The notes under the pieces were generated by a model, which had not been told where the DNA came from, searched no databases, and was given only the letters and a program-made list of their open reading frames with translations. 64,000 nt of DNA from contig CAWAHD010000002.1 of NCBI GenBank assembly GCA_963781785.1, positions 434,001-498,000 of the forward strand, given 5' to 3'. This document shows, one piece after another, positions 50,258 to 62,800 of this stretch (positions are counted from its first letter, which is position 1; every line of letters begins with the position of its first letter). Made by a program: the position numbers and the translations under genes. Source of the DNA: CAWAHD01 sp963781785 (GTDB lineage: Bacteria; Planctomycetota; Planctomycetia; Isosphaerales; Isosphaeraceae).

Positions 50258-53200
50258 CCGAAGCCCACCAGAATGCCGGTGGTCGAGCTACTGATCGTGC
50301 TGTCGGAGACCGTGACGGCACCGGCATTCTCGACCGAAATGCCGACGTTGTAGCCGGTGATTGCCAGGCTACTGGCTGAAAGTTCCCCACCATTGACGTC
50401 GATAGCGGTCGAGGTGCTAGCGCCATCCACGCTCAAGCCGGACATTGTGACGGAGACCCCGCTGGCGATCTCGATCTCGCTGCCGCTCAAGCTCGCCGAG
50501 GCCTGGATCGTGGTGGAGGACGCTCCTGCGCCAACAAGACTCAGGCTCTGATCGATCGTAAGCTGCTCGGTGTACGCACCCGAAGCGACATCGACTGTGC
50601 CACTGGCGGCAACGGCGTTGATCCCGGCCTGGATCGTGCCAAACGCGTCGACTCCGACGGTATGCGTGCTGCCATCAGTCCAGGTGACCTGCGTGCCCGG
50701 TGCGTCGCCAGCATACTCGGAAGCCACGTAAACGCTGGTCTGGGTGGGCGGCAACACGTTGATCGTCACCGTTGCGCCGGCCGTCGTGTAATCGGTCGCG
50801 TCGGTCGGCGTAAAGGAGACCGAGAGCGTCTGGTTGGTGCCGGCTCGCAGAACGGTGCCCGCAGCCGGAGTGTAGGTAAACGTTCCCGCCACGCTCCCAC
50901 TCACATCGCCCACCCTCCAGGAAGAGGCGGCATCCAACTGCGTTCCGCTCAGCGCTGTGCCAAAGACGATGTCTGCGGGATTGGACCAACTGATCGTCGG
51001 AGTTGCTGGCGAGACGTTGATCGTCGCCGTTGCCGAGGCCGTCGTGTAGTCGCTCGTGTCGGTGGGCGTGAAGAGGACCGAGAGCGGCTGGTTGTTGCCG
51101 GCGCCCAGAACGGTCCCCGCCGCCAGGCTGTAGGTAAACGTTCCCGCCACGCTCCCACTCACACTGCCCACCGTCCAGAAAGAGGTGGCATCCAATTGCG
51201 TTCCGCTCAGCGCTGTGCCGAAGGTGATGTCTGCGGGATTGGACCAACTGATCGTCGGAGTTGCTGGCGAGACGTTGATCGTCACCGACGCCGAGGCCGT
51301 TGTAAAGTCGCTCGTGTCGGTGGGCGTAAAGAAGACCGAGAGCGGCTGGTTGTTGCCGGCGCCCAGAACAGTGCCCGCGGCCAGGTTGTAGGTGAGCGTT
51401 CCCGCCACGCTCCCACTCATACCGCCTATTGTCCAGGAAGAGGTGGCATCCAACTGCGTTCCGTCGAGCGCTGTGCCAAAGACGATGTCCGCAGGATTGG
51501 ACCAACTGATCGTCGGAGTCGCTTGCGAGACGTTGATCGTCACGGACGCCGAGGCCGTCGTGTAATTGGCCATGTCGGTGGGCGTGAAGAGGACCGAGAG
51601 CGGCTGGTTGTTGCCGGCGCCCAGAACAGTGCCCGTGGCCAGGCTGTAGGTAAACGATCCCGCCACGCTCCCACTCACACCGCCTATTGTCCAGGAAGAG
51701 GTGGCATCCAACTGCGTTCCGTCGAGCGCTGTGCCAAAGACGATGTCCGCAGGATTGGACCAACTGATCGTCGGAGTTGCCGGCGAGACGTTGATCGTCA
51801 CCGACGCCGACGCCGTGGTGTAGTCGCTCGTGTCGGTGGGCGTAAAGAAGACCGAGAGCGGCTGGTTGTTGCCGGCGCCCAGAACGGTCCCCGCCGCCAG
51901 GCTGTAGGCAAACGTTCCCGCCACGCTCCCACTCATACCGCCTATTGTCCAGGAAGAGGTGGCATCCAACTGCGTTCCGTCGAGCGCTGTGCCAAAGACG
52001 ATGTCGGCGGGATTGGACCAACTGATCGTCGGAGTTGCTGGCGAGACGTTGATCGTCACGGACGCCGACGCCGTCGTGTAATCGGCCATGTCGGCCGGCG
52101 TGAAGAGGACCGAGAGCGGCTGGTTGGTGCCGGCGCCCAGAACGGTCCCCGCCGCCAGGCTGTAGGTAAACGTTCCCGCCACGCTCCCACTCACACCGCC
52201 CACCGTCCAGGAAGAGCTGGCATCCAACTGCGTTCCGCTCAGCGCTGTGCCAAAGACGATGTCGGCGGGATTGGACCAACTGATCGTCGGAGTTGCTGGC
52301 GAGACGTTGATCGTCGCCGTTGCCGAGGCCGTCGTGTAATCGGCCATGTCGGCCGGCGTGAAGAGGATCGAGAGCGGCTGGTTGTTGCCGGCGCCCAGAA
52401 CGGTCCCCGCCGCCAGGCTGTAGGTAAACGTCCCGGCCACGCTTCCATTCACATCGCCGACTGTCCAGGAAGAGGTGGCATCCAACTGCGTTCCGTCGAG
52501 CGCTGTGCCAAAGACGATGTCTGCGGGGTTGGACCAACCGATCGTCGGAGTTGCCGGCGAGACGTTGATCGTCGCCGTCGCGACGGCCGAGGTGTAATCG
52601 GTCGTGTCGGTGGGCGTAAAGAAGACCGAGAGCGTCTGGTTGTTGCCGGCGCTCAGAACAGTGCCCGCAGCGGGCGTGTAGGTGAACATCCCCGGCACGT
52701 TGGCCGTGGCGTCGAGCTGGGTTTCGCTCAGGGCCGTACCGTAGACGATGGCGGCGGGATCGGCCCAGGAGATCGTCGGCGTCGTTCCGGTCACCAGCCA
52801 GGAGGTGGACAGTGATCCGGAACCCGCGGTGCCGTTCTGATCGTCGATGTCGGCCGCGGTGACCGTGAGCATGTAGCTTCCTCCCGCGGCGGTAAACGCG
52901 GAGAGATCGCCGACCTGATACGTCGAGGTCGTGTCCGGGACGAGAGTGAACGAGACGCCGCTGACCACGACGGGGTTGCCATTGTCGGTCAGAGTCACGG
53001 CGCCCGCCGTCGGGCTGCTCGTTTCGATCGGCACGTTGAACGTCACATCGACTGTCGAAACCGGCGTCGTGCGCGGGTTGGGCGAGATCGCGGCGATGGC
53101 GGTGACGGTGAGGGGCTGGGTGATCACATCGGTGATTGTGCCGCTGGCGCTGATGTAGTTGCCGTTGCCCGCGAACGTCCAGGTGTCCGTGTAGGTGCCG

Positions 53201-56200
53201 ACATCGGTATGGGTGGTGCCGCTCAGGTCCAAGAGCCCGCTGAGGTTGGCCGGGGTCGGGGTCTCCACGCCCGTGGCTGTGCCGGTGGCGGTGTGCGGGT
53301 TGCCGTCGTCGGTGACGATGTACGGTGTGACCAAGATCACCGCGCTCGCCTTGGTGATCGTCTCGGTGACGACGTTTGACGGGCTGCCCTGGTTGCCGGC
53401 GTCGCCGCCATAAACCGCCGTGATCGCGTACGGACTGCCGCTGGCCGAAAGCGCGCTGGTACTGAATGTCGCCTGGTACTGGCCGTTGTCGAAGATCAGC
53501 GTGCCGCTGCCGATCTGATCGGCCGGTGTGACCGGGCCGGCGTAGAACATCACGGTGCCCGTCGGTGCCCCCGGGCCGGCCACGGTGGCCGTAAAGGTCA
53601 GCGACTGGCCGTAGACCGCGGAGGCCGTCGACGAAGTCAGCGAGGTCGACGTGAGCTCCTGCGCGATACTGATCGCGACGCTGGTGGTCGCCGTACCACC
53701 GTCGTACTCGGAGACGGTCTCGCCGATCGTGTACGTCCCCGCCGCCGTATAGGTGTGATCCAGGGAGAGCGGCTCGGAGCCCTTGGGCGAAAAGGTCGAG
53801 GTCTGGCCGTCGCCCCACTGGACCGTTTCGGTGAACGGACCAATGCCCGTGAGAGCGAGTGTTCCGAGATTGATCGACGTGCTCTGGCCCGCGAAGGCGC
53901 TCTGCGATGTGCCGGGGGCGGTCAGCACCGGCGGGACGTCCTGGGAGGTGATCACCACGTCGCCCGAGTCCCAGCCGACGCTGGGATCGATGAACTCGTA
54001 AGTCACCGTGTAGGTTCCGGCGTTGCCCGGGGTGAACGTGAAGGTGGGGCCGGTCCCGTCGGCGATCTGCTGGCCTGAGGACGCGAACACGTGCCAGTCG
54101 GCAACGGACGTGGTGCTGCCGGAGGAGTCGACGACCGAGCCCGTCAGGGTGACGCTGGACGCCTCGTTGACCGACTGGTTGGAGCCGGCGGAGACGTTCA
54201 AGGAGGAGGCAGCCGGCAGCGTGGTCACCGTGCCCGACCCGTAGACGATCAAATCCTGGGGCTGGGCCGCAATCGTGTCGTCGGCCGAGCCGGCGATGAT
54301 CGTGTCGTCGCCCGAGCCGGCGTACATCGTGTCGCCGGCGGGCGGGTCCGCGCCCGTGGCGAAGGTGTACATGAAGAGCTCGTAGTCTCCCGTCAAAGGC
54401 TCGCTCAGCGATACCGACTTGGGGGAAGACGTCACCATCGCGTAATAGGTGCCCGTGGTGGGAAGGGTCAGGTCGATGATCGAGGAATCGGAATCCTGGA
54501 ACGAGTCATCGTTGGAGGCGATCACCTGGCCGCTGGAGTCGTAGATGGTGAGAGAGGTGTCGAACGGCCCCTGGTTGTAGTCGGACGGCGGCGTGCCGGG
54601 ATCCGCCACGGACCGTGTGAGAGCGGCCGACATGAGCTGGAAGTTGATCAAGGTGCCGGCCTGGGCGGTGAACGAATAAAAGTCGGTGTTCGACGCTCCG
54701 CTTGTCTCCCCAAGGTACCCGACGACGTCGGCGGCGGTGACGTCGAAGACCGTGTCGGCGTACTCGCCCTCGAGGTCGGTGTCGGGCACGACCAGCGGCT
54801 GGAGCGCGAGCGGCTGGGCGTCGGACATCGACTCATGCGGAGCGATCTGTTCGTTCGTCGGTGAGCCGTTCGCGCCGTAGGACAGTGCGATCGACTCCCG
54901 TTCGCCAAAGAACGGGTCGTTGATCGCATCCTCGAGGGTCGCGTTCACCGAGGCGCCGGAGGCCATGATGTGCACGATCGCCTCGTCGGCATCGGTCGGT
55001 CCGGGATAAGGCGGATTGTAGAGATCGGGGTTGACTCCGGCGTAGATCCCCGCGCCGATCGGTCCGAACGCGTCGGCGTGCTCAAGCCCGGAGAGGTGCC
55101 CCAGCTCGTGGGCGGCGATCGTGGCCGACAGGCCGATGAAGTCGGCGCTGGTGGCTGCGGGCTCGCCGGGACCGCCCAGGAAGTTATTGACGTTGACGCC
55201 GCCAGAATCCGGGGGGATCACCTCCAGGCCGTCCGCGGTGAGTGTCGTCGTGCCCGAAATGTCGAGATCGCGCCAGTCGATCTCGGACGAGATTCCTCCC
55301 TCGAGGCCGACCAGCGCCGGGTCGTTGAAAATGATCGCGGTGTAGGGCCCCGACTGCGGCTGTGTCTGGGTGAAGATGTACGAGAAGGCGGAATAGTCGG
55401 CCGTGATCTGCGCCTGGATCGCGTCGCGCTCGGCCTGGGTGTAGTCGTGCTGACCTGGAAGCTCGTAGGTGTCGAAGTCGAGATAGACGGTTCGGGTGAC
55501 GGTCCCTTCGATGAGGTTATTGCCCCCCACGCCTGCGAGCACGTTGTCGCCGCCGCCCCCGATCAGGGTGTCGTCGCTCGTGTTGCCAATAATGGTGTCG
55601 TCGTACGAGCTGCCCAGCACGCTGTCGATTGCGAGCGGGTCGGCCAGGGTCAAGGTGAGCGCACCGTCGCCCATCGTGGCCGGCATCACCGCCTGGGGCC
55701 CGGACTGGCTGAGATTGATCGAGATCCCGGCGGGGGCCTGGGAGAAATCGAGCCCGGCCACGGGGCTGCCCGGGGGCTCGAAGATCGTCTGGCTGCCGCT
55801 CGAGCCGCCGTTGAACGCGAAGGTATCGCCGCCGCCGCCGCCCACGAGCGAGTCATTGCCCGAACCCCCCTCCAGGGTGTCGGGGCCGGATGCGCCGATC
55901 AAGGTGTCGTTGCCGGTCCCGCCCTGGAGGATCGCGCTGCCGGAAAATCCCGATGCGTCGAGCGTGAAGTCACCGGTGCCGGCCGCCAGGATCGCATGCT
56001 GGAAGCCGCTGATCTCCGAGACCGAGGCGGACACGCTTCCGCCGGAGGTCGAGAAGGTCGTATTGGTGAGCGTCATGTTCGTCGAGCCGTAGAACATCAG
56101 CCACGAATTGAACCCGTCGCCGCTCAAAACATCGTTGCCGCCGCCGGCGGAGATCGTCACATTGCCCGTCCCGCCCGAGATCGTGCTGTCGCCGGTGTAG

Positions 56201-56840
56201 CCATAGATGATGTCGTCGCCCGAGCCGCCCACGATCGAGTCGTTGCCGGTGCCGGCGTAGATCGAGTCGTTGCCGGTGCCGCCGTCGATGATGTCGTTGC
56301 CGTAACCGCCGAGAATCAAATCGTCGCCGCTGCCGCCGGTGATCGTGCTCGACAGGTTGCCGGCGATCAAAACGTCGTTACCCGAGCCGCCCACGATCGA
56401 CTCGGCACCGTATCCGCCTTCGATCGAATCGTTGCCCGTGCCGCCGTAGATGATGTCGTTATAGTTGCCGCCGACGATCGTATCGTTGCCCGAACCGCCG
56501 GTGATCGTGCTCGATAGAAGGCCGCCGTAAATGATGTCGTTGCCCGACCCGCCCACGATCGAGTCGCTGCCGCTGCCGCCCACAATCGAGTCGTTGCCGG
56601 TGCCACCGACGATGACGTCGTTGCCCGAACCGCCCGTGATCGTGTCGTCGCCCGAACCGCCCGTGATCGTGTCGTCGCCCGTGCCGCCGTCGATCAAGTC
56701 ATTGCCCGTGCCCCCCAGGATCGAGACGTTGCCTGAACCGCCCACGATCGTGTCGTTGCCGGGACCACCGATGATCGAATCGTTGCCCGAACCGCCAAAA
56801 ATCGAGATGTTGCCTGGCCCACCGATGATGAGCGCGCACC
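50248..56840 (-). CDS. Giant secreted repeat protein, middle part (metalloprotease and Ig-like repeats)
   Basis: About 2190 codons, following the frameshift at about 56838 and ending at a frameshift-created stop at 50248. Order: RTX-like calcium-binding nonapeptides (GGSGNDTIVGGSGN); a zincin domain (RTVYLDFDTYELPG) with AAHELGHLSGLEHADAFG, the HEXXHXXGXXH zinc site of M10/matrixin metalloproteases; a PPC-like beta domain (TDFYSFTAQAGTLINFQ); PKD/Ig domains; a shorter Ig-like unit and then seven 86-residue Ig-like repeats (TPTISWSNPADIVFGTALDG); and a NosD/beta-helix region (TISSSTTGILVGF). The protease motif is intact. Likely a cell-surface or matrix enzyme-adhesin. Confidence 0.85.
50770..52600 (-). 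repeat. Seven tandem 258-bp repeats encoding Ig-like domains
   Basis: The marker GGACCAAC recurs at 50983, 51241, 51499, 51757, 52015, 52273 and 52531, exactly 258 bp (86 codons) apart. The units are nearly identical in DNA. A shorter, more diverged unit lies upstream (about 52600-52780). Confidence 0.93.
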
Positions 56841-59800
56841 GCGGTGCTGCCGAAGATGATGTCGTTGCCTGAGCCGCCGACGATCGATTCGTGGCCCGAC
56901 CCGCTGGTGATGGTCGCGTTGCCGGTGGTGGCGTAGATGATGTCATTGCCCGAACCACCCGTGATCGACTCACTGCCCGAACCGCCCGTGATCGTGTCGT
57001 TGCCGGTCGTCGCATAGATGATATCATTGCCCGAACCTCCGGTGATCGACTCACTGCCCGAGCCACCGGTGATCGTCGTGTTGCCCGTGGTGGCGTAGAT
57101 GATGTCGTTCCCCGAACCTCCGGTGATCGACTCACTGCCCGAGCCGCCGGTGATGGTTGTGTTGCCAGTCGTGGCGTAGATGATGTCATTGCCCGAACCA
57201 CCGGTGATCGACTCACTGCCCGAACCGCCCGTGATCGAGTCGTTGCCGGTCGTCGAGTAAATGATGTCGTTGCCCGACCCGCCGGTGATCGACTCACTGC
57301 CCGAACCGCCGGTGATGGTCGTGTTGCCGGTCGTCGCGTAAATGATGTCGTTGCCCGAGCCGCCCACGATCGTCTCGCTGCCCGAGCCGCCGGTGATCGA
57401 GTCGTTGCCGGTCGTCGAATAGATGATGTCGTTGCCGGAACCACCGGTGATCGACTCACTGCCCGAACCGCCGGTGATGGTCGTGTTGCCGGTCGTGGCG
57501 TAAATGATGTCGTTGCCCGAGCCGCCCACGATCGTCTCGCTGCCCGAGCCGCCGGTGATCGAGTCGTTGCCGGTCGTCGAGTAGATGATGTCATTGCCCG
57601 AGCCGCCGACGATTGTCTCGCTGCCGGAACCACCCGTGATCGAGTCGTTGCCGGTCGTCGAGTAAATGATGTCGTTGCCCGAGCCGCCCACGATCGATTC
57701 ACTGCCCGAACCACCCGTGATGGTCGTGTTGCCGGTGGTTGCGTAGACAAGGTCGTTGCCGTCGTTGAGAGTGACGTTGTTGCCCTTGAGCGAGCCAATG
57801 TACTCGTTAAACTTGCCCTCGAGGCTCAACTGATCGTTGTTGGAGTCAACGATCTGCATCTGGCCTGACTCGAGGCTGAGGTTGAGGGTGACCGGCAGGC
57901 CGGCGATCGAGAGGTCAAGCGTGTTGGTCCCGCTGCCGCCGATCACGAGTGGGTCGTGGCCGGGGTTGATCTGGAACAAGGTGGACCCCGCTCCGCCCAT
58001 GAGCGTGTCGTCGCCGCCGTCGGAGACCAGCGTGTCGTCGCCGGTACCGCCGACCAGACTGTTGGCCCCCGAGCCGGCCACCAGCAGGTCGTCACCCGCG
58101 CCGCCGATCAGCGTGTTGTTCGACCCGGAACTGACGAGCTGGACCGCGCTTGTCGCGGCGCTGGCGTTGACCAGGTCGTTCGTGCCGGTCACCAGCACGA
58201 CCACCTTGCCCGCCCCCGCCGACCCAATGGTCGAGATGGGAACCCCGCCCATCGAGACCGTGATCCCGCTCGGGTCGATCACGACCGAAGCACCCGTCTG
58301 GTCGATGGGCGCCATTCGAGCGCTATCGGAGCCCATCCCGCCGTCGGTGTCGGTCGCCGTCGCTCTTACGACCAGCATGCCGAGCGGGATCGGGATCGGG
58401 AAGGTGTAGCTCGTGCCCGCGGCCATCCCGATGGCAATCCCATTCTGGGTGAGTGTCCAGGCCACAGTGTACGTGGCGAGCGGGTCCGGCTCCGTCACGC
58501 CGGCCGTCACGGTGATCGTCCCGGCGCCCAGATCCACCGAGCTCGTGATCTGGACAGCGGGATTCACGCCGTTCACGACGATCGAGGTGCCGGCCGAAGT
58601 GGTATTCACGCCGTCCGATACCAAAACGTGGATACTGTAAGTGCCGCCGGTCGGCTGGCCAGGCGGAATACTCAGGTACTGGTGGGTGATCGAATAGGTG
58701 TAGAGCCCCGGGGTGGCCGACTGGACGATCTGGCCGTCCAGCTCGCTGAGGCCGGTTGAAGTCGAGCCGTCGCCCCAGTCGATCGTGACGGTATACGAGC
58801 TCTCCGCGTCCGGGTCGGTGAACTGGCCGAAAAGCGTGATCGTGTCTCCCTCGTTGGCGGTTGTCTTCGACAAGCTCAGGTCGGCCGCGGTGAACTGCGG
58901 GGCGACTTTGTTGACGGTGACGCTCGCCGACGCGTAGCCAACCTGGCCACTCTGGTTGGCCGCCGAACCGACAATCGTGTAATTCTCGGACGCAACCCCG
59001 GGCGGGTTTTGCAAGTAGATATGGGTTGTCGAGAAGGTGTCCTGGCCGATCGGGAGGATGATCGTGGTCGGCGCGGTGCCGTCGCCCCAGTCGAGCGAGA
59101 CCGTGTCGGTGGCGTTCCCGTCAGGCTTCTTGATCGTTCCGCTGACCGTCTCCGTGCCCCCCTCGACGATGCTGGACGACGACAGCACCAAACCGGGCGA
59201 CGCGAAGAAGGGCGCCGGGTTGCTGATGGCGACAGTCGTCTGGGCGAAGGTCGTCTCGCCGTGGGGGTCGCCCAGGGTCACGCCGATCGTGTAAGACCCG
59301 GATGCCGGGCTGGTCGTGTAGTCGTGCGGGACGGAAAAGGCGTAGGACCCGGGTGGGAGGTTGATGACGGTCGCCGAGGAACCGTCACCCCAGTTGATCG
59401 AGGCCGTGACAGACACTGCCGAGTTGGCGTCCATGAACGTGCCGCTCAAGATCACCGAGTCGTACGAGGCTGTCGCGAAGGTTGTCGCCGAGGAGAGCGA
59501 AAGGAAAGCGGTGGGCTGATAGAGTTGGACGGCCTCGGCCCCGGTTGCGCCCGCGATCAAGGCCCCGTCGTCGAACCCGACCGCCGTACCGAAGGCATCA
59601 CCTGTAGTGGGCGTAGGCTCTTCTTCTGCGGCGATCGGCAAGCCGAAGGTCGGGCTTGCCGGGTTGGCGTCGAAAACGTAGGCGGCCCCGGCGTCGGTCG
59701 CTCCCAGGTTGGCCCCCGGGGCGCCGATCAATGCCGAGTTCTGCGTGCCGGCGACGGCGGCGCCAAAGTGGCCGCCACCGCCGTCGGGCTGAACGAACGT

Positions 59801-62800
59801 CGTGAGCAAGACGCCCGAGGGATCGAACAGGAAAGCCGCTCCTGCGCCCGGGCCAGCGGAGTTGTCGTCCGGTGACCCGACCAGGACGTCCAGTCCGACC
59901 GACGCGACCGACGCACCGAACCCGGTCGAGGCCGCCGGTTGCGGATTGACGATCGCCGCGGTCTCTACCCCGGTCGTGCCGTCGAACAGGTAGACAGTCC
60001 CGGTGCCGGCGCCCGCGGTGTTATCGGACGGCGCACCGACGATCAGATTGTTGCCGATCCCCGCGACGGCGGCTCCGAACCGGGAGCCGGCCTGCAGGTC
60101 GGGGTTCGTGATGTCCAGGAGCATTGCGCCGAAATTCGGCTGGGTCGTGTCGCCCTCGAACTCGTAAGCCTCGCCCGTGCCGCCATCGTTGCCGGGCGCT
60201 CCGATCACGATATTCGTGTTGGTCGTGCCGACCGCGGCGCCGAACTGGGCATCATTCGAGGCGCCTGGGTCAGGGATCGTCAAGGTCGCCAGCAGGGCGC
60301 CAAAGGTCGTGCTCTCGTCATTGGCGTCGAACACGTAGGCCACACCGTCGCCTGGCCCGGAAAGGGAGCTGCCGGGCGCCCCGACCACCAGCTCGTTGCC
60401 GACCACCGCCAGCGATGCGCCAAACTCATCGCCGGGCTCGGGGTGGGGGTCGGCGAAGACGTGGATGAGCTGGCCGTAGTTGTAGGTTGAGATTGACTGG
60501 TTCGCGGTGGTGACTCCGTCGTAGAGATAGACCGCGCCGGTGCCGCTCTGGGACGGGGCGCCGATCGCGACGTTGCCGTAATTCGAGGCGACGGACTCGC
60601 CGAACCCGGCACCGGGCGCAGGCGTCGTGTAAGTGAGCGGCGGCGCGTACGAGTTGGGCGTGAAAACCGGCGGCACGTCATTGACCGTGACCGTGGCGGT
60701 CGCCGTGTCGATCCCGCCGAAGCCGTCGTTGACGGTCAACATCAACGTATCGGTCCCCGCTGACCTGTAGGTGTGGGTGGGCTCAGGCCCCGTTGCTGTC
60801 CCGCCGTCGCCGAATGACCAGGTGTACGTGAGCGGATGGCCGCTGGGGTCGGTCGAACTCAGGCCGTCGAACCGGATCGCTGCCCCCGCGTCGACGGCGA
60901 CGCTCGTGAACCCGATGACGGCCGTCGGCGGGAGGTCGAAGCCGAACGCCTGGGAGAATTCCGAGGTATTACCGCCCGGGTCGGTGGCCGTGGCCGTCAC
61001 GAACCCGGCCCCGCTTGCGGAGGTCGGAAACTGGAAAACGAAGCTGACGTTGCCCGACCCGTCGGTCGTGACGGGGGCCGAGCCCAGGATGTACCGGCCC
61101 TCGCCATAACCAGAAGCGTTGAGCGACGACAGCGTGTAGAAATCGATCGGGAAGGTTGTGTCGGGCGTGCTGTTCAAGGTGCCCGTCACGGTCGTCACGC
61201 CACCCGCGTCCGTGACCGCCGTGATCACGGGGAAGTTCTGGTAGTCGTTGGGGCCGGTGTGCCCGGCCGAGTTGTTCAGGGTGACGCCGTCGCCGCCCAG
61301 ATCGATTCCCAACCCTGTATTGGAGAAGATCGAGTTGAGCCGGATCTCGTTACCGGTCCCGGCCGTCGCGTCGACGTCAACACCGATGCCCGTGGAGAAC
61401 GCGATGGTGTTGCCAGCCAGGGCGGCCGTGCCGCCGATGGTGTTATTCGAGGAGCCGCCGTCGATCTGGATACCGTTGCCGTCGCCGAGCGGACGTGAGC
61501 CGGTGATGTCGGTGCCGATCAGGTTGCTCTGGACGAGTGCGCCGGTTGCGCCCGCATAGAGCCCGATGCCCGCGGTGGGATTGGCCGAGATGATGTTCCC
61601 GTCGCCTGAGGCCGTCCCGCCAATTGTAACCCCGGGGGCACCGTTCACGAGCACGCCGAACGACCCGTTGCCCAGGGCCGCGGTGCCCGTATAGTCGGTG
61701 CCGATACGGTTGCCCAGGATCACGACGCCCGTGGTGTCGGTCCCCGCGATCGACACGCCCGCCTGGGCGTTGGCCGAGATCACGTTGCCCGCGCCCTGCG
61801 CCGCGCCGCCGATGGTGACGCCCATGGCGTCGAGCGAAACGCCGGAGCCAAGGTTGCCCAGCGGCTTGGTTCCGGTCTGGTCCAAGCCGATGTAATCGCC
61901 CTGGACCAGGGTGTTCGCCGCGCCTGAGCCCACGTCGATGCCGTCGCCCGCATTCGCCGAGATCACATTGCGAGCCACCGCAGCCGCCCCACCGATCGTG
62001 GCGCCCGAGCCGCCCGCGATGACGATGCCGGCGGTCAGGTTGCTCACCGCGGCCGTTCCCTCGACATTGGTGCCGATCAGGTTGCCCGCTATGTCGGTGC
62101 CTGCCGTGGACGAGCCGGTGACCAGCACTCCTTCCGCATTTCCCGAAATAAAGTTACGCCCGCCGGCCACAGGGGCGCCGATGGTGCTGGATATGGAACC
62201 GTCGTCGATCAGCACGCCGGCCCCGCGATTGCCGATGGCAAGTGTTCCGGTCTGGTCGAGCCCGATCAGGTTGCCCTGGACGAGGGTGCTCTCGGAGTCG
62301 TTAATCTCCACGCCGCTTGAGTTGTTGCCGGAGATCAGGTTGCCCGCACCGACTGATGTTCCGCCGATAATCACGGACGAGCTCATGGCGACGTACACGC
62401 CGTCGCCGGCGTTGGCCAATGGTGCCGTGCCGAGGGCGTTCGTGCCGATCCAGTTGCCGGCGATCAGGCTCGCATTGGCGTCGATCAAGTCCACTCCATC
62501 GCCGGCGCTCGCGGAAATCACATTGCCCACACCGGCGGTCGTGCCGCCGATGGTGTTGTTCATCCCGCCACCGATGACCGCGACACCGGCCTCGCCGTTG
62601 CCCATGGCTTTGGTCCCGGTGGAATCGATGCCAATGTAGCTGCTCTCGATGAGAGCGTCGCTGCCGGTCACTTCGATCCCGTCGCCGGCGAAGCTGCTGA
62701 TGATCAGGGCCTTGACGGTGATGTCATTGCCCGCGAGCGTCAATCCGGTCGCGCCGGCTCCCGCTTGGGCACCATCCAGCTCGATCAAGGGCGTGCCGGA

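Noticed and set aside
50662..52815. Plus-strand frame of about 717 codons with regular repeats
   Set aside because: The repeats mirror the 258-bp units of the minus-strand Ig-like array. The translated residues (Arg, Asp, His-rich) have no fold signature.
46640..57760. CRISPR arrays suggested by regular repeats
   Set aside because: Units of 81, 258 and 930 bp are in-frame coding repeats without unique spacers, and no cas genes are present.
54970..57868. Plus-strand frames rich in Ala/Arg/Val opposite the RTX and protease regions
   Set aside because: Shadows of the repeat-coding minus strand. The zincin motif and the RTX repeats are only sensible on the minus strand.
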